From positions 1 to 12,238 of the forward strand of contig JABUTE010000128.1 in the NCBI GenBank assembly GCA_021443825.1: a stretch of 12,238 bases of DNA, in the 5' to 3' direction. The notes below the pieces were generated by a model. That model was not told the origin of the DNA. It did not search any database and saw nothing but the letters and a program-made list of their open reading frames with translations. How positions within the stretch are numbered: the stretch's first letter is position 1; each line of letters starts with the position of its first letter. The stretch is from Bacillota bacterium. Its GTDB lineage: Bacteria > Bacillota > Clostridia > Peptostreptococcales > Anaerovoracaceae. Both the position numbers and the translations under genes were made by a program. Positions 1 to 6,590 of the stretch are shown here, piece by piece.

Positions 1-786
1 GTCATCACCGACAAGGTCTCCGGCAAAACGGTAGAAAGCAATTGGGCCGATCTGAATGTCGGCGACAACTACACGGTGGTCTATACCTACGACGAGCTGC
101 GCAATGCCATTCACGGCACCCCCATCGGCCTGACCTGCAGGGTCCGGCTGGGCAGCGATATCATTCAAAAGGACACCCGAAACTACGGCGGTATGCTTAT
201 CGCAAACAATGCCAATTTCTATCTGGATCTCAACGGCTACACCTTAAGCCGCACTGCGGTGACAAACGATATCCAGCTGTTTGAGATCACCACCGGCAAG
301 CTGACCATCGATGACAGCAAGGGCGGCGGCCAGATCATCTGCGATATGGAGGGAGCATCCCTGTTCAGGCTGTGCGAGGCAGATGCCCATCTGATCATCA
401 ACGGCGGAACCTTCACCAGCAAGCAGGGCTATTGCATTTTCTCTACTGACGGTACAACGGAGATCAACGACGGAACCTTCCGCGGCATGGTCCATACGGT
501 CAACTTTACCGGCGGCAATATGGTCTTCTACGGAGGAAACTTCCTGGTTCCCTTCGGCCCCGGTGCTTCTCACACGCTGGCCATGACTTCCGATTACGGC
601 GACTTCCAATTCATGGAAGCCACCGTTCAGGGAACCATCAGCATCTCTGGCAAGGGCAACTCTTCGCCCCCGTTTCTCGTCTACCATGTGACTAATTTCA
701 CCGACATCTACATCAATGGCCGTCAGATGACCGTCGGAGACCGTGTTTCCGAACTGACCGGAAATCCCATTCAATTCAAAAAGTAA
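1..786 (+). CDS. C-terminal part of a beta-helix-like, probably secreted/surface protein (5' truncated)
   Basis: The reading frame is open from base 1 and ends at TAA (784-786), so 261 residues of a longer protein are visible; a GTG at 76 is in frame but has no Shine-Dalgarno sequence and is probably internal. The visible part contains a series of short beta-strand turns with aliphatic residues alternating with polar ones and recurrent Gly/Asn/Asp turns: LDLNGYTLS, LTIDDSKGGGQI, LIINGGTF, TEINDGTF, MVFYGGNF. This is the look of right-handed parallel beta-helix (pectate-lyase-like) folds, which are common in large extracellular proteins of gut Bacillota. The last ~50 residues are less repetitive and there is no LPXTG motif or C-terminal membrane helix, so the anchoring mode, if any, must be upstream. 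Substrate or ligand is unknown. I am confident of the coding frame and fairly confident of the fold class, but not of a function. Confidence 0.8.
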   Translation, partial: VITDKVSGKTVESNWADLNVGDNYTVVYTYDELRNAIHGTPIGLTCRVRLGSDIIQKDTRNYGGMLIANNANFYLDLNGYTLSRTAVTNDIQLFEITTGKLTIDDSKGGGQIICDMEGASLFRLCEADAHLIINGGTFTSKQGYCIFSTDGTTEINDGTFRGMVHTVNFTGGNMVFYGGNFLVPFGPGASHTLAMTSDYGDFQFMEATVQGTISISGKGNSSPPFLVYHVTNFTDIYINGRQMTVGDRVSELTGNPIQFKK

Positions 787-809
787 AAGCCTGCCTGCAG
801 GCAGTGCAT

Positions 810-847
810 AAAAAAACCGGGAACTTCAAAATGAAGTTCCCGGTTTT
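810..847. terminator. Bidirectional intrinsic terminator between convergent transcripts
   Basis: A perfect 16-bp stem (813-828 pairing with 832-847) closes a 3-nt loop. On the plus strand it is followed by four T's; on the minus strand the run at 810-816 gives seven T's. It lies 26 bp after the stop of the plus-strand gene and is the only good terminator seen downstream of the minus-strand dehydrogenase (stop at 1314), so it probably serves both. A perfect 14-bp palindrome (791-804, CTGCCTGCAGGCAG) sits between the stop codon and the stem. Confidence 0.9.
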
Positions 848-864
848 ATTATGCCTTCAGGGTA

Positions 865-888
865 GTGCAACGAACGCTGTCGTTGCAC
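865..888. repeat. 9-bp inverted repeat (hairpin)
   Basis: GTGCAACGA (865-873) pairs perfectly with TCGTTGCAC (880-888) across a 6-base loop. No T-tract follows on either strand, so it is not a typical terminator. It marks the left end of the repeat-bearing intergenic segment. Confidence 0.7.
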
Positions 889-939
889 AAAAGTTGATGA
901 TCTGATAAGCGGTTTGAGGGCTTACGTAAAGCAGTGTTC

Positions 940-989
940 GCTCCGGCACTCCGCACCGCCTCTTCATGCAATTCGAATCTGCACAAGGC
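940..989. repeat. 50-bp imperfect direct repeat, copy 1
   Basis: This stretch matches 1221-1270 in the same orientation with 5 mismatches in 50 bases and no gap. Read on the minus strand, both copies could encode a similar short peptide around EAVRSAGA, but three of the five differences fall in first codon positions and change the residue, and neither copy has start signals, so a coding role is not supported. It could be a member of a dispersed intergenic repeat family. Confidence 0.75.
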
Positions 990-1220
990 CAGCACGCCCG
1001 AGCATCCCTTGTCGGTCCGGCTGCCTGCGCAAAGCCGCGTTCGCTTCACCGTGAGCTCCATTGGCTCCGTTCTTGCTTTTGCGGGCGTTTTCGAAACTCG
1101 TTCGCAGCCAGCTCTCGCATTCGCGATCAGAAGAAGGCTGCTCTCTCAAACAGTCTCAAACGACTATCCACAACGCTGCGCCCGATCGCCGTGGAGCTCA
1201 TGCGGCTCGCTCAAGGCTTT

Positions 1221-1270
1221 GCTCCGGCACTCCGTACCGCCTCTTTATACAATTCGATTCTGCACGAGGC
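1221..1270. repeat. 50-bp imperfect direct repeat, copy 2
   Basis: This is the second copy, 281 bp to the right of the first (start to start) and 90% identical to it by direct comparison. It ends 43 bp before the stop codon of the minus-strand dehydrogenase. On the minus strand the possible reading frame through it closes with TGA just past the repeat, again arguing against coding. Confidence 0.75.
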
Positions 1271-1313
1271 AGCGCACCCGGGCTGGGAATACCGATTTCT
1301 CAGACAACTGCCA

Positions 1314-2276
1314 TTACTTACCGGGATGATTGACCACGCACTGGGGATGCCCCTCGATGACGGCGATGATATTGTCGATCACACCGTCCAGCATCCGCTG
1401 CTTTGCAGCAGCCGTGCACCATGCATTGTGGGGTGTGATCAGGCAGTTGGAAGCAGAAAGCAGCGGATCGTCTGCTCTGACCGGCTCAGGATCCGAAACA
1501 TCCAGACCGCAGCCGCCCAGCTTGCCGCTCTTAAGTGCCTGTGCGATATCCGCATCCACCTGCAGCCCGCCGCGGGAAACATTGAGCAGGATCGCGCCAT
1601 CCTTCATCTTTGCGATGGAATCCTTGTTGATGATATGAGCCGTTTCCTCCGTCATGGGGCAATGGACCGAGATCACATCCGAACGGGCATAAAGCTCATC
1701 CAAAGAGACATATTCCGCGATCTGTCTTCCCCGTTCGTTGGGATAGGCATCGTAGGCGATCACCTTCATGCCCATGCCCTTTGCCATCTGGCCGAAGATC
1801 TGGCCGATGCGTCCGAAGCCGAGAATGCCGCAGGTGAGGCCGGAAAGCTCATAGGAGGGAGCCTTTTTTACGGCAGCACTGCATTCGTTCCACTTTCCTT
1901 CCCGCACCATCTGATCCTGCCAGGCGATGCGGTTGGTCAGCGACAGCAGCAGAGCCATGGCATGCTGAGCAACGGCATAGGTTCCGTAGGTGGGATTGTT
2001 GCAAACGGTAATGCCCAGCTCATCGGCTGCCTGCAGATCGATGTAGTTGAAACCGGTGGAATTGGTGCAGATGGCCTTCAGGTTGGGCGCCTTTTCCATG
2101 ACGCTGCGGCTCATTTCCAGGGTGCAAACGATCTGGGCATCGCCGATGCGGGCGATGACCTCTTCATCGGGAAGCCCTCGGGAATTGGAATACATAGTCA
2201 GATCGCAGACCTTTTCCAGGCGGCCAAAATCAGCCCCTTCGGGAGCAAAAAAGGTATTGAGCAGGGTTACTTTCAT
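1314..2276 (-). CDS. D-isomer-specific 2-hydroxyacid dehydrogenase (glycerate/hydroxypyruvate-type)
   Basis: A 320-residue NAD-dependent oxidoreductase, the normal length for this family, which interconverts 2-keto acids and D-2-hydroxy acids in the cytoplasm. The nucleotide-binding Rossmann motif GFGRIG is at residues 153-158, followed by an Asp at 176 (AYDAY) typical of NAD rather than NADP preference. The catalytic triad is complete: Arg235 in NVSRGG, Glu264 in DPEP, His283 in TPHNAW. The TPH.AW context is closest to glycerate dehydrogenase/hydroxypyruvate reductase, but D-lactate- and phosphoglycerate-dehydrogenase-like relatives share these motifs, so the substrate is open. The start at 2276 is chosen because it begins the family's usual MKVTLLN-type first strand and is preceded by AAAGGAAA (2281-2288 on the plus strand); the open frame extends upstream only through the terminator and an antisense stretch of the neighbour. 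No promoter of its own is visible, and a terminator ends just ahead of its ribosome-binding site. Confidence 0.95.
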   Translation of the reverse strand: MKVTLLNTFFAPEGADFGRLEKVCDLTMYSNSRGLPDEEVIARIGDAQIVCTLEMSRSVMEKAPNLKAICTNSTGFNYIDLQAADELGITVCNNPTYGTYAVAQHAMALLLSLTNRIAWQDQMVREGKWNECSAAVKKAPSYELSGLTCGILGFGRIGQIFGQMAKGMGMKVIAYDAYPNERGRQIAEYVSLDELYARSDVISVHCPMTEETAHIINKDSIAKMKDGAILLNVSRGGLQVDADIAQALKSGKLGGCGLDVSDPEPVRADDPLLSASNCLITPHNAWCTAAAKQRMLDGVIDNIIAVIEGHPQCVVNHPGK

Positions 2277-2289
2277 GTTTTTTCCTTTC

Positions 2290-2318
2290 AAAAATGCCGG
2301 TCTTTCAGGGACCGGCAT
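2290..2318 (-). terminator. Intrinsic terminator between the coiled-coil gene and the dehydrogenase
   Basis: On the minus strand ATGCCGGTC (2318-2310) pairs perfectly with GACCGGCAT (2302-2294) across a 7-base loop, followed by five T's (2294-2290, including the last stem position). It lies 26 bp after the stop of the small coiled-coil gene. The ribosome-binding site of the next gene begins only about 2 bases beyond the T-tract, so that gene would depend on read-through, or on a promoter I cannot see. Confidence 0.8.
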
Positions 2319-2343
2319 CATGCAATAAATATTCGTATAACGT

Positions 2344-2685
2344 TTATTCGACGGTTGCTTCTTCTGCGGGAGCAGGTTCTTCGGCAACCTCGGGAGCAGC
2401 TTCGACAACCGTCTCTGCAGCGCCGTTCTTAAGGGCAGCGATGGCTTCTTCCAGAGCAGCGATCTCGGCCTTTGCATCGTTGATCACCTTCATCTGATCT
2501 GCGAACTTCTCTTCCAGGATGGGAGCATTTTCTTCGACCAGAGCCTTACCGATCTCGGTGCAGGTATCCTTGATCTTGATCTGCAGCTTTTCCTTCTGTA
2601 CGCTCAGCTTTGCCTGTTCTCCGAGATCCTTTGCCTTGTCTGCAGCCTTAAGACCTGCTTCCTTTACCTTATCAAAAAATGCCAT
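2344..2685 (-). CDS. Small helical coiled-coil protein of unknown function
   Basis: A 113-residue protein, preceded by a near-perfect TAAGGAGG (2693-2700) and its own extended -10 promoter, which suggests good expression. The sequence begins MAFFDKVKEAGLKAADKA and continues as a charged amphipathic helix to about residue 85 (Lys/Glu/Ala-rich, heptad-like Leu/Ile spacing, one Cys at about residue 42). The last ~25 residues form a Glu/Ala/Pro-rich acidic tail (APEVAEEPAPAEE) that is probably disordered. There is no signal peptide or membrane segment, so it is expected to be cytoplasmic. Small proteins starting MAFFDK(V/L)KEA occur in many Bacillota, some with a C-terminal zinc ribbon that is absent here; no function is established that I know of. 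It is followed by a strong terminator. A gene with high confidence, function unknown. Confidence 0.85.
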   Translation of the reverse strand: MAFFDKVKEAGLKAADKAKDLGEQAKLSVQKEKLQIKIKDTCTEIGKALVEENAPILEEKFADQMKVINDAKAEIAALEEAIAALKNGAAETVVEAAPEVAEEPAPAEEATVE

Positions 2686-2726
2686 ATTGATACCTCCTTA
2701 GACAATCATTAGCGGTTGATACGTTG

Positions 2727-2735
2727 ATTATAACA
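2727..2735 (-). promoter_or_regulatory. Extended -10 promoter of the coiled-coil gene
   Basis: On the minus strand TGTTATAAT combines a consensus -10 hexamer with the upstream TG of extended -10 promoters. No good -35 hexamer is found at 16-18 bp, which is typical of this class. It lies 42 bp ahead of the start codon at 2685, in the gap after the DUF368 gene. Confidence 0.65.
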
Positions 2736-2765
2736 GTTTTTTATGCAGAAACATACTATAATTTT

Positions 2766-3581
2766 CTATTTCTGACGGCCTTCGCCCAGATATCCCATCA
2801 GGCAACCGGCCCCAAAGCAGGCTGCCGACATCAGTGCCTCCGCAGCACTCGCGTAAGCAAAGGGCACGATGGAAAGGGTCGATGCCAGAATGATGCCGCA
2901 TATCATGTGATAGATCAGGGCATAATGGGCATCGAACAGATGCATCACCAGACGGGAGAGCGAGAGCACTACCACACCCATGCCGATGAGCCACGGGATC
3001 ACCACCCCCGGATCCAAACAGGAGATACCTGCTGCCAAAGGTTCGAACAGATCGGCCGCCATCAGGATCGATGAGCTGATCATGCCGGGAATGATGATGG
3101 AAAGGCCCCACAAGACGCCGCAAAACAGAAAATCCGCAAAGTCGGGCGCCATGGGCTGCAGGGTTCCGAAGCGCACATAGAAAAGAAGTGCGCCAAACAG
3201 CAGAAAGGCAGCCGTCATCGCCCGCAGGCTCTTTGCAGAACGCCCCTGCTTTCCGGCTTCGCGCCACAGGGCCGGCAAGGTGCCTGCGATCAGGCCCAGA
3301 AACAGCCAGGTAGCCACCGTATCGTTGGCACCGAAGATCAGTGCGATCAGCTTTCCCCCGCCGACAAAGCCGGCAAGACCGCCGAGCCCGACCGGAAGAA
3401 GAAGGCGCCAGTGTTTCTTCACCCCCTCGATGGGATGGGTAAAGGTCTCCATGATGGGAAAATAGAGGCCAAACAGCACACAGAGCACGCCGCCGGAAAT
3501 CCCCGGAAGAATGCCGCCGGCACCGATGAGAGCGCCCTGCAGCAGCCTTTTCAGACAGAGAAGAAGTTTAATTTTCGCCAT
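2766..3581 (-). CDS. DUF368 family membrane protein (PopT-like undecaprenyl-phosphate transporter)
   Basis: A 271-residue polytopic membrane protein rich in hydrophobic segments. It carries the two inverted-repeat signature loops of DUF368: GAGGILPGISGG at residues 20-31 and the related SIIIPGMISSSI at 161-172, each a PG(I/M)SxS/G-type motif beginning a half of the protein. DUF368 members of Staphylococcus (PopT) have been reported as transporters that return undecaprenyl phosphate, the lipid carrier for cell-wall synthesis, across the cytoplasmic membrane; that role is inferred here from family. The gene overlaps the end of the upstream amidohydrolase by 14 bp and has no clear Shine-Dalgarno sequence of its own, which suggests translational coupling. 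The first Met is accepted because MAKIKLLLCLKRLLQGA leads directly into the first motif. No convincing terminator is seen after the stop codon. Length is normal for the family. Confidence 0.9.
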   Translation of the reverse strand: MAKIKLLLCLKRLLQGALIGAGGILPGISGGVLCVLFGLYFPIMETFTHPIEGVKKHWRLLLPVGLGGLAGFVGGGKLIALIFGANDTVATWLFLGLIAGTLPALWREAGKQGRSAKSLRAMTAAFLLFGALLFYVRFGTLQPMAPDFADFLFCGVLWGLSIIIPGMISSSILMAADLFEPLAAGISCLDPGVVIPWLIGMGVVVLSLSRLVMHLFDAHYALIYHMICGIILASTLSIVPFAYASAAEALMSAACFGAGCLMGYLGEGRQK

Positions 3582-4851
3582 AGAGCACCGGGATCAGGTG
3601 TTCCTCACCCATCTGGGTCAGGACCTGCTTATAATCGTACTTGGGTCCGTAGGCGGGAACCTCTTTCAGCTTTAAGTATTCGATGGCATAGGTAGCGTGA
3701 GCCGCAGCACCGTAGACCATGCCGTCTTCGTCGATATCGTAGCGTTCGTTGTGACCGCTGGCACCGGTGCCCTTTTCCGGATTGCCGACCCCAAGACCGG
3801 CAAATACGCCGGGCCACTGCTTCAGATACTGGGAATAGGACTCGCTGCCCATGGAAGGCTCCTGCTGCACCACATTTTCGGTGCCGAATTCTTCTGCCAG
3901 CACCGATCTGGCAAAGGCCGCATAGGCAGGCTCATTGACGGTAGCAAGACCGGGCACGGGAAACTTATCGTAGGTGACCTTGCAGCCGTGCAGCTTTGCC
4001 ATGGCCTCGACCGTCTCTTTAAACTCGGTATAGAACTTCATGCCGGCGGTTTCGGGATCGTAGGTGCGCATGGTGCCGGCGAAGGTCAGGGTCTGGGGAA
4101 TGATATTGGCCGCATGGCCGGAGTTGAGCATACCGATGGAATAGGAACAGGTCTGGTAGGGATCTACATAGTTCAGACGCAGCCCCTGCATTCTCTGGTA
4201 TATGTCGACGAAGCAGCTGATGGGATTGATGGACCGGTCAGGACGGCTTCCGTGGCCGCCTCTTCCCTCCAGAGTGATCTGGAAGAACATGGCGCCGGCA
4301 TTGACCCGCGTATCGTTGACGGCGATCTTTCCGGTAGGCTGATTGCACCCGACGTGAAGGCCGAAGCAGCTGTCGGGCTTAATGCCGTGCTTTTCCATAT
4401 AGGCGAAAATATAGCGAACGTTGCCGCCGCCCTCTTCGCCCCGCTCAAAGCAGAGGATAACAGTACCCTCGATCTCGCTTTGCTTTTCCAAAAGCACCTT
4501 TGCTGCGCCCAGAAGACCGGCCGTATGGGAGTCGTGGCCGCAGGCATGCATCACGCCCGGATTTTTCGACCATACCACGCGGCAGTTCTTTAAATTGTCC
4601 TTTTCATCGATGGGAAGGGCATCGCAGTCGGCGCGAAGAAGCACGGTGCGGCCCGGCTTGGGGCCTTTGATAAAGCCCAGCACGCCGCCGTTTTCGACGA
4701 CGATGTGCTCAACGCCCATCTTTGTCAGCTCTTCGTCGATGAATTTAACGGTATTGTATTCCTGACCGGAAAGCTCCGGATTCTCGTGGAGGTATCTGCG
4801 GCAGGAAACCATATAATCATGATACTTTTTTGCGATCTCAAGGTTTTTCAT
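3568..4851 (-). CDS. M20D family metal-dependent amidohydrolase (AbgA/HipO-like)
   Basis: A 427-residue cytoplasmic amidohydrolase of the peptidase M20D group (hippurate, N-acyl-amino-acid, indoleacetyl-amino-acid and p-aminobenzoyl-glutamate hydrolases). Visible motifs in order: RRYLHENPE at 18-26, LLRADCDALP at 71-80, MHACGHDSH at 101-109 with metal ligands Cys104 and His106, Glu139-Glu140 in ERGEEGGG (base and ligand), His166 in LHVG, GRGGHGSRPD at 196-205 in the lid/dimerisation domain (His200), and the final ligand His367 in SGHNE. The usual FQPAEE is replaced by FERGEE, marking a distinct subfamily. It is preceded by AAGGAG eight bases from the start, lies 73 bp downstream of an AbgB-like gene and overlaps the DUF368 gene downstream, so these three form an apparent operon. 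No signal peptide. The exact amide substrate cannot be told from sequence. Confidence 0.93.
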   Translation of the reverse strand: MKNLEIAKKYHDYMVSCRRYLHENPELSGQEYNTVKFIDEELTKMGVEHIVVENGGVLGFIKGPKPGRTVLLRADCDALPIDEKDNLKNCRVVWSKNPGVMHACGHDSHTAGLLGAAKVLLEKQSEIEGTVILCFERGEEGGGNVRYIFAYMEKHGIKPDSCFGLHVGCNQPTGKIAVNDTRVNAGAMFFQITLEGRGGHGSRPDRSINPISCFVDIYQRMQGLRLNYVDPYQTCSYSIGMLNSGHAANIIPQTLTFAGTMRTYDPETAGMKFYTEFKETVEAMAKLHGCKVTYDKFPVPGLATVNEPAYAAFARSVLAEEFGTENVVQQEPSMGSESYSQYLKQWPGVFAGLGVGNPEKGTGASGHNERYDIDEDGMVYGAAAHATYAIEYLKLKEVPAYGPKYDYKQVLTQMGEEHLIPVLYGEN

Positions 4852-4924
4852 TCAATGACTCCTTTTCGAAGAACAGGGGACGGCGCCTGCATGCGCAAAG
4901 CAGCCGCCCGCCTTTCTGAAAGAC

Positions 4925-6334
4925 TTATGCTTCCTGAATATCGTGGATGGGAATGCTGTAGACCTCTTCGTAGGAAGGAATATCAAGCGACTTGAAGTAT
5001 TCCCAGCACCGGTCGATGAGCTGCTGATCGCCGAAGGCCTCCAGGGCGCCCTGGGCCAGCACCTTGCCGGCTCTGACAGCCGCCTTCATGCCGATCTGGC
5101 TGCCGGAGCAGGCCGTAACGGTCCAGTGGTGACCGGGGCTTTGCATCACGTTCCCGCCGCCGTGGATGTGGGCGGTGGGGCAGAAATACGAGATATCGGC
5201 CGTATCGGTGCAGGTGGTGCGGCTGTGGTCCCAGCCGTCGTAGGTCTTCTTGGCACCGGCGATCAGCTTTGTCTTATCTTCGGGAGCAGGCTGCTTGGTG
5301 TAATCCTCGATCAGATTCTTTGCGAAGGTATATTCCTCTTCGGTATAGTCGATATCGGGGATCTGCTGGGCCACCTGATTGAGATGCTCGCACAGCGGCT
5401 TGTTCATATAGAAATAGGGAATGATGAAGATCAGGTTGGCATCCAGCCTGGTGTCGGTCATATGGGCCGCGCCCTCTGCATTCTTTACGACCCGTTCGTA
5501 CAGGTCCTTGACCACCTCGTTGGAGCGGGCTCTGCAGAAATATTTGACGGAGGCATAATCGGGAACGATGTTTGGAGCCATGCCGCCATGGGTGATCTGG
5601 TAGTGGAAGCGGCATTCGGTGGGAACATGCTCTCTTAAGAATTCGGAGCCCATATTCATCAGCTGGACCGCGTCCAGGGCGGAGCGGCCGCCCCAGGGAT
5701 TTCCGGCAGCATGAGCCGATTTGCCGTGGAACTCAAAGGTTCCGGCCATGACGCACAGACCGTTCTGGGGCTCGGTAGAGAAGTCCTGCCCGCCGGGATG
5801 CCACATGATGGCAAGATCCATGTCCTTAAAAACGCCGTCCTGTGCCATGAGAGCCTTGCCTCTTCCCACCTCTTCGCCCGGGCATTCCACCATTCTTATG
5901 GTGCCCTGAATGCCTTCCTTTTCCATGGCATAGCGCAGGGCGCAGGCAGCGCCCATGCAGGCGCCGGCGATCAGATTATGGCCGCAGCCGTGACCGGGGC
6001 CTTCGATGGGAGACTGATGATCCACATCGGCATTGCCCAGCCCGGGAAGGGCATCCAGCTCGCCGATGATGCCGATGACCGGCTTTCCGCTGCCGAACTC
6101 GGCGACCACCGCATTGCCCGTGTCGCACTGCTTTACGCCCTGCCCTGCCTTTGTCTTGATGGCATCGGGAAAGCCGTGGGTCTTTGCGAATTCCCAGGCT
6201 GCATTGGCTGCATGATAATTCTTAAGGCCCACCTCGGGATGGGCCCAGATGTCGTGCATCATTTCATCGAGGGCGGCTTCATTCTGCTCGTACCACTCGT
6301 TGATCCACTTGTTCAGTCCGTTGACTTTTTCCAT
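4925..6334 (-). CDS. M20 family amidohydrolase, AbgB-like (paralogue 2)
   Basis: A 469-residue member of the AbgB-type M20 amidohydrolases; AbgB is one subunit of the E. coli p-aminobenzoyl-glutamate hydrolase. Motifs: IWAHPEVG at 29-36, GELDALPGLG at 91-100, GPGHGCGHN at 112-120 with ligands Cys117 and His119, CPGEEVGRGKA at 151-161 (Glu154/155), MWHPGG with His179, FHGKSAHAAGNPWGGRSALD at 202-221, APNIVPDYASVKYFCRA at 253-269 and the C-terminal His402/403 in SPGHHWT. All catalytic positions are present. The start at 6334 is chosen because AGGAGGA (6341-6347) lies at the right distance; the open frame runs 31 residues farther upstream but those residues match nothing in the family and cross the likely promoter. 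It leads an apparent operon with the M20D hydrolase and DUF368. Pairing of an AbgB-like with an AbgA-like subunit recalls E. coli abgAB, but the substrate is unproven and no AbgT-type transporter follows. Confidence 0.93.
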   Translation of the reverse strand: MEKVNGLNKWINEWYEQNEAALDEMMHDIWAHPEVGLKNYHAANAAWEFAKTHGFPDAIKTKAGQGVKQCDTGNAVVAEFGSGKPVIGIIGELDALPGLGNADVDHQSPIEGPGHGCGHNLIAGACMGAACALRYAMEKEGIQGTIRMVECPGEEVGRGKALMAQDGVFKDMDLAIMWHPGGQDFSTEPQNGLCVMAGTFEFHGKSAHAAGNPWGGRSALDAVQLMNMGSEFLREHVPTECRFHYQITHGGMAPNIVPDYASVKYFCRARSNEVVKDLYERVVKNAEGAAHMTDTRLDANLIFIIPYFYMNKPLCEHLNQVAQQIPDIDYTEEEYTFAKNLIEDYTKQPAPEDKTKLIAGAKKTYDGWDHSRTTCTDTADISYFCPTAHIHGGGNVMQSPGHHWTVTACSGSQIGMKAAVRAGKVLAQGALEAFGDQQLIDRCWEYFKSLDIPSYEEVYSIPIHDIQEA

Positions 6335-6392
6335 AATTGATCCTCCTGTATCGCATCGCTGTGCAGATGCATAACGATATTTAACCAGTATT

Positions 6393-6421
6393 ATGATACT
6401 CCCAAACAGCCGATTAAGCAA
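6393..6421 (-). promoter_or_regulatory. Candidate promoter of the AbgB-like/M20D/DUF368 operon
   Basis: On the minus strand TTGCTT (6421-6416) and TATCAT (6398-6393) are separated by 17 bp, 59 bp ahead of the start at 6334. The -35 is weak and the -10 matches five of six. An inverted repeat AGTAT-N4-ATACT (6387-6400) covers the -10, a position that would suit a repressor. A small hairpin (GCATC/GATGC, 6353-6370) lies in the leader. Function is inferred only from position and consensus. Confidence 0.45.
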
Positions 6422-6541
6422 CCGCATCTATAAGCGGCGCTCAAAAATTGCCGTCGGTTTTTATGAAAGATTCACAATTTTCGGCATGAATTCCTGTATC
6501 TGTGCAAGGCAGAGCCGATGAGAAGCAGCCGGCCGCGCCAT

Positions 6542-6571
6542 AAAAAGACCCTCCCCGAGATGGGGAGGGTC
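6542..6571 (-). terminator. Intrinsic terminator after AbgB-like paralogue 1
   Basis: On the minus strand GACCCTCCCC (6571-6562) pairs perfectly with GGGGAGGGTC (6556-6547) across five bases and is followed by TTTTT (6546-6542). It starts 19 bp after the stop of the gene ending at 6591, so that gene is separated from the next operon. Confidence 0.92.
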
Positions 6572-6590
6572 CGGGCGTCAGCAGTAAAGC

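Larger units (their letters stand above)
851..1313. other. Non-coding convergent intergenic segment with internal repeats
   Basis: These ~460 bp contain no credible gene. Short open frames exist on both strands but lack ribosome-binding sites, have Ser/Arg/Cys-rich composition and overlap the repeats. The segment holds a 9-bp hairpin (865-888), two copies of a 50-bp direct repeat (940-989 and 1221-1270), and a looser similarity between 1049-1085 and 1190-1228. No tRNA-like or known riboswitch-like fold is evident. As the dehydrogenase on the minus strand has no terminator before 847-810, the segment may be transcribed as a long 3' untranslated region. Confidence 0.6.

Noticed and set aside
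865..888. Hairpin as a terminator of the dehydrogenase transcript
   Set aside because: The stem is good but no T-tract follows on the minus strand; the hairpin at 813-847 fits better.
849..1061. Possible 70-residue minus-strand protein containing the EAVRSAGA peptide
   Set aside because: No ribosome-binding site, Arg/Cys-rich composition, and the repeat copies differ mostly at codon positions that change residues; treated as non-coding repeat.
851..1313. CRISPR array or transposon end in the repeat-bearing segment
   Set aside because: There are only two copies, 231 bp apart, with no regular spacers, no flanking target duplication, no terminal inverted repeats and no transposase.
966..2432. 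488-codon open frame on the plus strand
   Set aside because: It is antisense to the well-supported dehydrogenase and runs through the repeat segment; no start signal and no family resemblance.
2277..2477. N-terminal extension of the dehydrogenase by 67 residues
   Set aside because: The extension reads through the terminator and antisense of the coiled-coil gene; the start at 2276 has a ribosome-binding site and fits family length.
6335..6427. N-terminal extension of AbgB-like paralogue 2 by 31 residues
   Set aside because: The extension crosses the likely promoter, has no ribosome-binding site and is absent from the family; AGGAGGA directly precedes the start at 6334.
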